Notes under the pieces: generated by a model
The model's input: only the letters and a program-made list of their open reading frames with translations
Told to the model about the DNA's origin: nothing
Databases searched by the model: none
NCBI GenBank assembly: GCA_016937075.1
Contig: JAFGWQ010000046.1
Span: 1 to 7,927, forward strand
DNA from: Campylobacterales bacterium
Lineage (GTDB): Bacteria; Campylobacterota; Campylobacteria; Campylobacterales; Sulfurovaceae
Reading direction: 5' to 3'
Length of the DNA: 7,927 nucleotides
Program-made: the position numbers and the translations under genes
Shown here: one piece after another, positions 1 to 5,981 of the stretch
Layout of the letters: every line of letters begins with the position of its first letter
Position numbering within the stretch: the first letter of the stretch is position 1

Positions 1-2171
1 CGAACTGCTGCTGCTCTTATAAGGACTCTTTGATCAAGCTCAAAACTAGGTGTATAAAATTCCCAAGTATTTGGCGAAAGATTTGGTGCAACTACTGGTA
101 TCATGCCCGATAAGTTTTTCTCAAACCATTTTCTTTTATATATCGGCTCAATTGCTTGTGTGGTTCCTGTCAAAATGGAGATAGAACTAGTTGGTGCTAT
201 AGCCATAAGGTATCCATTTCTCATGCCATCTGCTTTTACTTTTTCTTTAAGAGCTTGCCAATCATGGGTATAGCCAAAAAGCCCTCCGCGATCTACAAGC
301 TTACAAGCATTTTCATTGGCTTTATCGATAGGAAAAATACCTTTGCTCCAATCAGAACCGTCATATTGAGAGTATTTGCCCTTTTCAAGTGCCAGATCGC
401 TAGATGAGCGAATAGCATAATATGATATTGATTCCATAACCTCGTCTATTTTTTCAAAATGTTCTGTGCTCCCCCATTGTATAGAAGCCTCAGCAAGCAT
501 TTGTGCTTCACCCATAGCGCCAAGGCCGATTGCTCTAGTTTTTTGATTTGTTTTTTTAACTTTTGCCAATGGATAAAAATTGAGATCAATTACATTATCG
601 AGCATCCGTATCGCGATCGGCACCACTCTTGCTATATCCTCGGCTGTGTTGATCTTTGATAGATTAATAGATGCCAAGTTACATACTGCTGTATCCCCGT
701 CACTGCACTCTTTGTCAACCATCCAAATTTGTTTGCCGTTTATGCTGTCAAGCGCTGTCACTTTTTTTGCAGGCTTTGTCATGCCATTGTCAACAGTTAT
801 CGGCGTATCTTCTTCATAAGCATCTACCGTACCATCAACATAAGTAAAACGTGTTTTATAGTGATTTGGTGATGTATTTTGGAATATCTCGGTACAAAGA
901 TTTGAGCTTCGTATCACTCCTGTATGTTTATTCGGATTGGTTTTGTTTGCCGCATCTTTAAATGTCAAGAATGGACTTCCTGTTTCGAAATAAGCTCTTA
1001 GGATATCTTTCCACAAAGCTTTAGCAGAGATCACTTCTCTGGTCAAACTCTCATCTTTTTCAAGCTCTTCATATCGTTTCTCAAATTCATCACCATATAA
1101 TCCGGTAAGCTCAGAAACTTCAAAAGGATCAAACAGCGTCCATGTCTCGTCGGCTTCCACTCTTCTCATGAAGATATCATTTATCCACAATGACGGGAAA
1201 AGCTCATGAGCTCTTCGTCTCTCTTCGCCTGAATTCTTTTTAAGATCTAAAAAGTTTTTGACATCAATGTGCCACGGCTCGATGTACACAGCAATCGCGC
1301 CCTTTCTGGTACCTAGCTGATCAACGGCTATGGCTACATCATTGGCAATTTTCAAAAATGGGATAATTCCGCCTGCTGCATGTTTGTGCCCGTCAATGAA
1401 AGATCCCATACCTCTTACCAACGACCAATCCCAACCTATACCGCCTCCGAACTTGGAGAGTAGCGCCATCTCTTTATAGGCATCAAATATGCCTTCTATA
1501 TTATCAGGAGTTGAGCCTATATAGCATGAACTCAATTGGTGTCTTGGTGTTCTAGCATTACTTAATGTCGGAGTAGCAGCCATCACTTCAAATTTACTCA
1601 ATACATCATAGAATTTCTTCGCCCATGTTTGCGAATCAAATTCATTTTGTGCCAAAAACATAGCCACACCCATAAAGAGATGCTGAGGAAGCTCTATAGG
1701 CACACCTTGCTTGTCTTTGAGCAGATATCTGTCATACAAGGTTCGTATACCAAGGTAGTTAAACTGCAAATCTCTCTCAGCCTTTATATGGTTGTTTAGG
1801 TCATCAAGATCATACTTATCTTTAAGCCCCAATACTACTCTGCCCTCAGCCTCACCTCTTTTCATATACTCTCTTAAATGATCATATCCCGTAAAACCTG
1901 TAACCTTATGATAAATATCATAAAGAAATAATCTAGCTGCTACAAATGTCCATTCCGGTCTATCTATATCGATCTTGTCAACGGCCGTTTTAATAAGAGT
2001 TTGCTGAATCTCCTCTGTGCTGATCATATCTCTAAATTGAAGCTTGGCATCAACTTCTAGTTCGCTTTGGCTCACGCCGTTTAGGTTCGCAACTGCTGCA
2101 GATGTATACTTTTGAATTTTAGTAACATCCAAGGCTTCAACGCGACCATTTCTTTTAACTACTCTAATCAT
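1..2171 (-). CDS. nrdA: Ribonucleoside-diphosphate reductase class I, alpha (large) subunit, C-terminus cut by window edge
   Basis: Reduces ribonucleoside diphosphates to deoxyribonucleotides in the cytoplasm, working with a radical-generating beta subunit (NrdB, not in view). The 723 visible codons run without a stop from ATG at 2171 to the left edge; the family is usually about 760-800 residues, so roughly the last 60 are missing, including the expected Tyr-Tyr radical relay pair and the C-terminal Cys pair. An ATP-cone occupies about residues 1-90 (starts MIRVVKRNGRVEALD), which suggests allosteric overall-activity control. Visible active-site elements: C216 in SSCYI (E. coli C225), N424/C426/E428 in SNLCTEI (E. 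coli N437/C439/E441), C497 in AVCNLASINLS (E. coli C462), and the PTSSIS phosphate-binding loop near 660. The start is supported by AAAGG nine bases upstream. C426 and C497 are about 48 residues further apart than their E. coli counterparts; I recall Campylobacter NrdA sharing this insertion. It lies downstream of purB on the same strand but probably has its own promoter. Confidence 0.97.
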   Translation of the reverse strand, partial: MIRVVKRNGRVEALDVTKIQKYTSAAVANLNGVSQSELEVDAKLQFRDMISTEEIQQTLIKTAVDKIDIDRPEWTFVAARLFLYDIYHKVTGFTGYDHLREYMKRGEAEGRVVLGLKDKYDLDDLNNHIKAERDLQFNYLGIRTLYDRYLLKDKQGVPIELPQHLFMGVAMFLAQNEFDSQTWAKKFYDVLSKFEVMAATPTLSNARTPRHQLSSCYIGSTPDNIEGIFDAYKEMALLSKFGGGIGWDWSLVRGMGSFIDGHKHAAGGIIPFLKIANDVAIAVDQLGTRKGAIAVYIEPWHIDVKNFLDLKKNSGEERRRAHELFPSLWINDIFMRRVEADETWTLFDPFEVSELTGLYGDEFEKRYEELEKDESLTREVISAKALWKDILRAYFETGSPFLTFKDAANKTNPNKHTGVIRSSNLCTEIFQNTSPNHYKTRFTYVDGTVDAYEEDTPITVDNGMTKPAKKVTALDSINGKQIWMVDKECSDGDTAVCNLASINLSKINTAEDIARVVPIAIRMLDNVIDLNFYPLAKVKKTNQKTRAIGLGAMGEAQMLAEASIQWGSTEHFEKIDEVMESISYYAIRSSSDLALEKGKYSQYDGSDWSKGIFPIDKANENACKLVDRGGLFGYTHDWQALKEKVKADGMRNGYLMAIAPTSSISILTGTTQAIEPIYKRKWFEKNLSGMIPVVAPNLSPNTWEFYTPSFELDQRVLIRAAAV

Positions 2172-2202
2172 AATCACATGCCTTTATCGTTTTTATTTAT
2201 AA

Positions 2203-2212
2203 TTTTTTTTTT
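2203..2212. repeat. T10 homopolymer in the nrdA 5' region
   Basis: Ten consecutive T on the plus strand (A10 in the nrdA sense) lie 32-41 bases upstream of the nrdA start codon, inside the likely untranslated leader or core promoter. Tracts of this length can slip during replication, but no variation can be seen from a single sequence, and the surrounding gap is very AT-rich. Confidence 0.6.
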
Positions 2213-2229
2213 GGTTTTAATATAATAAT

Positions 2230-2313
2230 ATTATATTTTTTTCTCAAATTTGGCTTTGATCGATTTTAATTTTGAAAGTTTTTCGGCTATTTTAAAGATA
2301 AGAATATATTATA
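2230..2313 (-). promoter_or_regulatory. Candidate nrdA promoter region with two TATAAT hexamers
   Basis: Reading the minus strand, perfect TATAAT hexamers occur at 2313-2308 and 2235-2230. They would give leaders of about 130 and 50 bases before the nrdA ATG at 2171. Neither has a convincing TTGACA at the usual distance; sigma-70 promoters of this phylum often lack a clear -35 and rely on T-rich tracts. Since the region is extremely AT-rich, one or both hexamers may be chance. I saw no NrdR-box pair. Confidence 0.35.
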
Positions 2314-2377
2314 ATAGTATGGATCTTTTATAAAGAAAAAAGAGCGCATAAACAGATATAAATCAGATAAAACAACA

Positions 2378-2397
2378 GGGACAAAGTCCCGCTTTTT
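2378..2397. terminator. GGGAC-AAA-GTCCC hairpin between purB and nrdA
   Basis: A perfect 5-bp stem (GGGAC at 2378-2382, GTCCC at 2386-2390) with an AAA loop lies about 40 bases past the purB stop. In the purB direction it is followed by TGTTGTTTT, a broken U-tract; on the plus strand it is followed by GCTTTTT, a better one. It could end purB transcription and insulate nrdA, but the stem is short, so strength and direction are uncertain. Confidence 0.45.
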
Positions 2398-2401
2398 AAA
2401 A

Positions 2402-2431
2402 TAGAAGTTAGAAGCCAAAAAACTAAAAACT
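2402..2431. repeat. Degenerate 7-bp tandem repeat at the purB 3' end
   Basis: The stretch reads TAGAAGT TAGAAGC, then A-rich units in which AAAAACT recurs with the same 7-base period, ending inside the purB stop codon. The TAGAAG core is the inverse complement of the CTTCTA core in the clearer array at 4781-4815, so the two arrays are related but in opposite orientation. Confidence 0.45.
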
Positions 2432-3761
2432 ATTTTCCAAACACCCTTGCAAAAATAGCATTTACATTTTTAGTGTAATAATCGAAATTGAAACATTCTC
2501 TTATCTGTTTCTCGCTGAGTTTTGATCTCAACTCTTCATCGCTCAAAAGATATTGAAGGTACAAACTCTCGCCTCTTTCATTTGTAGTAGGCTTACCTTG
2601 CTGTATCTCTTCCCAGACTTTCATAGCATTTCGTTGAATTATTTTATATGCATCTTCGCGGCTTACACCGGCTTTTGGCAATTCTAAAAGAACTCTTTGT
2701 GAAAACACTAGTCCGCCTGTGAGGTTAAGATTTTTCATCATATTTTCCGGCATTACCGTAAGCTTGGATATGACACTATTGAATCTATGCAGCATAAAAT
2801 CACTGGTGATAAAGCTATCGGGCAGCCAAAATCTCTCTGTTGAAGAGTGACTAATATCTCTCTCGTGCCAAAGAGCTACATTTTCCATTGCCGGAATGGC
2901 ATACGCTCTTATGATCCGTGCAAGTCCTGTGATGTTTTCTGTCAAAATCGGGTTTCTCTTGTGCGGCATAGCTGAGCTTCCCTTTTGGCCTGCAGCAAAA
3001 TACTCTTCACATTCATACACTTCTGTTCTCTGCCAATGTCTCACTTGAACTGCAAATTTTTCGATACTAGAGGCAAGCAAAGCCAACGCAGTAGCGAGCC
3101 TAGCATATCTGTCTCTTTGTATTACTTGATTTGATGCAGGCGCTGGAGCAAGCCCTAGTTCTTCACAAGCATACTCTTCAAGCTCAAGAGGAGCGTGTGC
3201 AAAATTCCCCATAGCACCGCTTACTTGTCCCACGCTTATAACTTTCATAGTTTGCTCTAAATTCTCCAAATGTCTAGCCATTTCGTCATACCATACAGCA
3301 AGCACCAATCCAAAAGTGATAGGTTCTCCGTGGATCCCATGACTTCTGCCGACCATTAATGTCATTTTGTGCTCTAATGCTCTTGTTTTGATGGATTCCA
3401 TAACCATCTTTACATCTTCTATGATCAACTCTAAAGAGCTTTTCATTTGCAAAGCAACTGCAGTATCAACAGTATCACTGCTTGTCATACCATAGTGAAA
3501 CCATCTGCTCTCTTCCCCGAGACTTTCTGATACACTTGTAGTAAATGCTATTAGATCATGCTTGGTGATCTGTTCTATCTCGTCTATTCTCTCAACACTA
3601 AAGCTAGCATTATCAACTATTTTTTTTGCATCCTCGTCAGGAATGAGACCTAGCTTGTTCCATGCTTTTACAACTGCAAGCTCTACATCAAGCCATGCTT
3701 GATATTTTGCTTGCATTGTCCATTTATCGCTCATCTCTTTTCTAGAGTATCGTTCTACCAT
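2430..3761 (-). CDS. purB: Adenylosuccinate lyase
   Basis: Catalyses two fumarate-releasing steps of purine biosynthesis: SAICAR to AICAR, and adenylosuccinate to AMP. It is a cytoplasmic enzyme, homotetrameric in the family. The 443-residue protein has normal length for the bacterial short form. Visible hallmarks are TKHD with H68, HYGMTSSD (89-96), SHGIHGEP (140-147, H141 the likely general acid), and the fumarase/aspartase superfamily signature GSSAMPHKRNP (261-271) carrying the catalytic serine on the mobile loop. The ATG at 3761 is preceded by AAGGGACGAG, a suitable ribosome binding site. It is divergent from the pseudouridine synthase (62-bp gap) and upstream of nrdA on the same strand, but separated from it by a 258-bp gap with a hairpin. 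The TAG stop sits inside a heptad repeat. Its product AICAR is also released by the HisH-HisF reaction, and hisF lies about 4 kb away. Confidence 0.97.
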   Translation of the reverse strand: MVERYSRKEMSDKWTMQAKYQAWLDVELAVVKAWNKLGLIPDEDAKKIVDNASFSVERIDEIEQITKHDLIAFTTSVSESLGEESRWFHYGMTSSDTVDTAVALQMKSSLELIIEDVKMVMESIKTRALEHKMTLMVGRSHGIHGEPITFGLVLAVWYDEMARHLENLEQTMKVISVGQVSGAMGNFAHAPLELEEYACEELGLAPAPASNQVIQRDRYARLATALALLASSIEKFAVQVRHWQRTEVYECEEYFAAGQKGSSAMPHKRNPILTENITGLARIIRAYAIPAMENVALWHERDISHSSTERFWLPDSFITSDFMLHRFNSVISKLTVMPENMMKNLNLTGGLVFSQRVLLELPKAGVSREDAYKIIQRNAMKVWEEIQQGKPTTNERGESLYLQYLLSDEELRSKLSEKQIRECFNFDYYTKNVNAIFARVFGK

Positions 3762-3823
3762 CTCTCGTCCCTTATGGAAAATTAGTGTATTATTCTATCA
3801 AATTAGTCATTAAAGGTTGAAAT
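3762..3823. promoter_or_regulatory. Divergent purB / pseudouridine synthase intergenic region
   Basis: This 62-bp gap must serve both divergent genes unless transcription enters from elsewhere. On the plus strand TATTAT around 3789-3794 could be a -10 for the pseudouridine synthase, and AAGG at 3813-3816 is its ribosome binding site, seven bases before the TTG start. On the minus strand AATAATAC-type sequence near 3785-3795 could be the purB -10. The two would overlap. No -35 is recognisable, so exact placement is a guess. Confidence 0.3.
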
Positions 3824-4753
3824 TTGCCGTTTGTACAAAAGCATTTTATTGTCGATTCTCCAATACCGGCATTTTTGTTTATAATGAGAACACTAGAAAC
3901 TACGCAGGGAGAATCTCAAAGACTTATTCACAAAGGAAGAGTAATAGTAAATAGTGAAGTGCTTAAAAGTCCGGGGCAAATCATTAGCGGCGACATTTCG
4001 GTCACTGTTTTTGAGCCAGAACCTGTCGATATGCCTCCTGTTTTTTCCACAAATGATTTTATGCTTTTTGATAAACCATCCGGCGTACTAGTGCATCCCA
4101 CTACTAGATATACACCATTTTCTATGCTAGATGCCATGCGTCAATATGGCGGCACGGAATCAAATCCGGCTCATCGTATAGACAGAGAAACATCCGGTCT
4201 TTTACTTGCAAGCAAACACAAGGAAGCCGAGGTATTGATCAAAAGCGGTTTTGAAAATCGTTTGATACACAAAAGCTACCTAGCTTGGGTAGATGGTAAA
4301 ATAAGTGATATTTTTGAGGTAAATGCTCCACTTCAAAAAAATGAAGATTTTGGCTCCATAAAACATAAGGTTACCGTAGAAAAGTCCGGTAAATTATCTC
4401 GCACTAGCTTTGTTCCGCTCCAATATGATCCTCATTTGGATACTACTTTGGTTCAATGTTTTCCTCACACAGGCAGAATGCATCAAATTAGAGTTCATTT
4501 GTTTCACGTGAAACATCCTATACTTGGAGACCCGATTTATGGTGTACCTTTTGAGATAAGCAATGCTTATTTAGACAAAGTATTAAGTGACAAAGACAGA
4601 GCGCTATACACGGGCGCGTCAAGGCTCATGCTTCATGCTCAAAGTTTGGATTTTAGTTATAATGAAGTTAACTATAAAATAGAAAGCAAGGTAGATTTTG
4701 AAGATTTGAAGAGTTTAATTATGCCAAAAAATACCAGAAGATTTAATGCCTAA
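3824..4753 (+). CDS. RluA-family large-subunit rRNA pseudouridine synthase, TTG start
   Basis: Isomerises specific uridines in RNA, probably 23S rRNA, to pseudouridine; the target base cannot be read from sequence. Of the 309 residues, about 15-66 resemble an S4-type RNA-binding domain (SQRLIHKGRVIVNSE, ending GDISV). The catalytic domain follows, with HRIDRETSGLL (117-127, D120 the catalytic aspartate), PHTGRMHQIRVHL (214-226) and HPILGDPIYG (231-240), all RluA-family motifs. The start is TTG: AAGG sits seven bases upstream and an in-frame TGA lies two codons before it, so no earlier start is possible; the next ATG (residue 21) would cut into the S4-like domain. A perfect parS site is embedded in the gene and encodes FHVKH (227-231), next to the conserved HPILGD motif. 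It is divergent from purB and convergent with the hisF operon. The equivalent gene next to purB-nrdA in C. jejuni is, from memory, Cj0022c. Confidence 0.93.
   Translation: MPFVQKHFIVDSPIPAFLFIMRTLETTQGESQRLIHKGRVIVNSEVLKSPGQIISGDISVTVFEPEPVDMPPVFSTNDFMLFDKPSGVLVHPTTRYTPFSMLDAMRQYGGTESNPAHRIDRETSGLLLASKHKEAEVLIKSGFENRLIHKSYLAWVDGKISDIFEVNAPLQKNEDFGSIKHKVTVEKSGKLSRTSFVPLQYDPHLDTTLVQCFPHTGRMHQIRVHLFHVKHPILGDPIYGVPFEISNAYLDKVLSDKDRALYTGASRLMLHAQSLDFSYNEVNYKIESKVDFEDLKSLIMPKNTRRFNA
4500..4515. other. parS: parS chromosome-partition site 1 (perfect 16-mer)
   Basis: TGTTTCACGTGAAACA is a perfect 16-bp palindrome identical to the widely conserved chromosomal parS consensus TGTTnCACGTGAAACA bound by ParB/Spo0J. 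It lies inside the pseudouridine synthase gene, where its bases encode FHVKH. A second perfect copy is 1758 bases away. Chance expectation of this 16-mer in a window of this size is about two in a million. Function as a ParB loading site is inferred; no parA or parB gene is in view. Confidence 0.88.
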
Positions 4754-4780
4754 AACCTTTTTTTGAGTTTCTTGCAACAC

Positions 4781-4820
4781 CTTCTCCCTTCTCCCTTCTA
4801 CCTTCTACCTTCTACCTTTA
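4781..4820. repeat. Heptanucleotide tandem array, five exact-length units
   Basis: Five consecutive 7-mers fill 4781-4815: CTTCTCC twice, then CTTCTAC three times, with a decayed sixth unit CTTTATT running into the following stop codon. The array takes up most of the 67-bp gap between the convergent pseudouridine synthase and microprotein genes. Transcribed from the minus strand it gives purine-rich GTAGAAG units directly after the microprotein stop. No hairpin is evident. Copy number may vary between strains, and a related degenerate array lies at 2402-2431. Confidence 0.85.
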
Positions 4821-4910
4821 TTATTTTCTTGTCTCATAAATAAACCAACCTACTCCTATGATACCGACGGTTGCTATAATAACTATCATTGCGATGTCTA
4901 AACTTGTCAT
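4821..4910 (-). CDS. 29-residue single-pass membrane microprotein, unknown function
   Basis: A small gene that automatic callers would likely miss. ATG at 4910 is preceded by AAAGGA at ideal spacing, overlapping the rlmN TAA stop, with only nine bases between the two genes. It begins MTSLDIAM, continues through one hydrophobic helix (about residues 6-25, rich in Ile, Val and Gly) and ends in a short tail YETRK followed by TAA. The positive charge after the helix predicts N-terminus outside and C-terminus in the cytoplasm. Close coupling to rlmN, a strong ribosome binding site and a clean membrane-segment composition argue that it is translated. I do not recognise the family; it resembles in form the tiny accessory subunits of membrane complexes, but nothing ties it to one. 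Its stop codon touches the heptad array. Confidence 0.72.
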   Translation of the reverse strand: MTSLDIAMIVIIATVGIIGVGWFIYETRK

Positions 4911-4919
4911 TTTTTTCCT

Positions 4920-5978
4920 TTAAATATTTTGTTCTCGTAGTTGTCCGCAGGCTGCCGATATATCCAATCCTTTTGATTCTCGTATCGTACAAAGCTGTCC
5001 TCTTTTGGTTAAATACTCCTGAAATTCTATCATTGATTTTCTAGATGGAGTCTGAAATGGACTGCCTTCGTATGCATTGAAATATATCAAATTGACCTTT
5101 GCTTTGATGCCGCTCAAGAGCTTTAAAAGCTTTTTAGCTGCACTTATATCATCATTGACGTCTTTGATGACAAGATACTCGAACATTACTCTTTTTCGCT
5201 GATTAATGGGAAAATGCTTGACTGCTTCCATAATAGAAGTTATATTGTATGCCTTGTTGATAGGCATAAGCTGTTGACGCAATTCATCATCCACTGCATG
5301 AAGAGAAATAGCCAAATTTATACCCAAATCCATTTGACCAAGTTTTTCTATCTTGCTGCTAAGTCCCGAGGTAGATATGGTTTGACGACTTGGTGAAATT
5401 GCCATGCCGTCAGGATCAGCAAAAATCTTCACCGCTTTGACCACATTGTCTAGATTATCGAGCGGTTCACCCATGCCCATGTATACTATGTTAACTCGGC
5501 GATTGGCTCCTATGTCATTTTCTCTCTTTATAAGTAAAAGCTGGGCAACTATTTCACCGGCGGTTAAATTACGCACAAAGCCTCCTTTGGCTGTCAGACA
5601 AAAGGCGCATCCGACTTTGCACCCTACCTGCGATGATATGCACACGGTATATCTCTTATGATGCTTCAAAGTTCCGTCTTCATGGTACTCTTCGTCCTTC
5701 ATTAAGAGCAAAACCGCTTCTATCGTATGCCCATCGCGCAAGCGAAAAAGGTATTTTATGCTGCCGTCACTGCTATGCTGCACTGTAGCTATCTCTAAAG
5801 GTTGCAGTGAAAAATCATTATCTAGTTGTGCTTTTAATTCTTTTGGGAGGTTTTTCATCTCATCAAAACTTTTGACATAACGATGATATAGCCAATTCCA
5901 AATCTGCTTTACTCTAAATGCAGGTTTTATCATGCTACTTAGTTCGTCTTGCGTATAGTCGTATATAGTTGGTTTCAT
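4920..5978 (-). CDS. rlmN: Dual-specificity 23S rRNA (A2503-C2)/tRNA (A37-C2) methyltransferase
   Basis: A radical SAM enzyme that methylates C2 of A2503 in 23S rRNA and, in characterised homologues, of A37 in some tRNAs, affecting ribosome fidelity. The 352-residue length is typical. The iron-sulfur cluster motif CxxxCxxC is at C120, C124 and C127 ([10 protein letters not shown]). The conserved C113 (TVCISSQ) and C344 (SAACGQL) match E. coli C118 and C355, the latter being the Cys that carries the methyl group during catalysis. GMGEPLDN (168-175) is the GEP SAM-binding segment, and the [10 protein letters not shown] stretch near 299-308 carries the conserved Asn. The A2503-specific Cfr resistance enzyme is related, but the length and N-terminal domain fit RlmN. 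ATG at 5978 lies three bases after the upstream phosphorylase stop, with a weak GGAT ahead of it, so it is probably translationally coupled. The microprotein at 4821-4910 follows at once. Confidence 0.95.
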   Translation of the reverse strand: MKPTIYDYTQDELSSMIKPAFRVKQIWNWLYHRYVKSFDEMKNLPKELKAQLDNDFSLQPLEIATVQHSSDGSIKYLFRLRDGHTIEAVLLLMKDEEYHEDGTLKHHKRYTVCISSQVGCKVGCAFCLTAKGGFVRNLTAGEIVAQLLLIKRENDIGANRRVNIVYMGMGEPLDNLDNVVKAVKIFADPDGMAISPSRQTISTSGLSSKIEKLGQMDLGINLAISLHAVDDELRQQLMPINKAYNITSIMEAVKHFPINQRKRVMFEYLVIKDVNDDISAAKKLLKLLSGIKAKVNLIYFNAYEGSPFQTPSRKSMIEFQEYLTKRGQLCTIRESKGLDISAACGQLREQNI

Positions 5979-5981
5979 AAA

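Noticed and set aside
156..819. Plus-strand open frames at 156-407, 459-659 and 580-819
   Set aside because: They are antisense to the continuous, motif-rich nrdA frame, have no recognisable domain and no ribosome binding site.
681..893. Intein or inteinlike remnant in NrdA
   Set aside because: The extra segment is only about 48 residues, lacks a Cys or Ser at the splice junctions and the C-terminal His-Asn, and the frame is continuous.
2172..2429. RNA gene, riboswitch or NrdR boxes in the purB-nrdA gap
   Set aside because: No cloverleaf, conserved riboswitch core or pair of 16-bp NrdR palindromes could be found; palindromes such as ATAATATTAT are expected in such AT-rich DNA.
3928..4137. 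Minus-strand open frame inside the pseudouridine synthase gene
   Set aside because: Antisense shadow of the conserved RluA-family frame; no motif.
4754..4780. Intrinsic terminator after the pseudouridine synthase at the T7 tract
   Set aside because: CCTTTTTTTGAGTTTC has a T-run but no stable stem ahead of it.
4781..4820. CRISPR array
   Set aside because: Units are 7 bp with no spacers and no cas genes; it is a simple tandem repeat.
5214..5661. Plus-strand open frames at 5214-5396 and 5404-5661
   Set aside because: Antisense to rlmN across its radical SAM core, which is clearly the coding frame.
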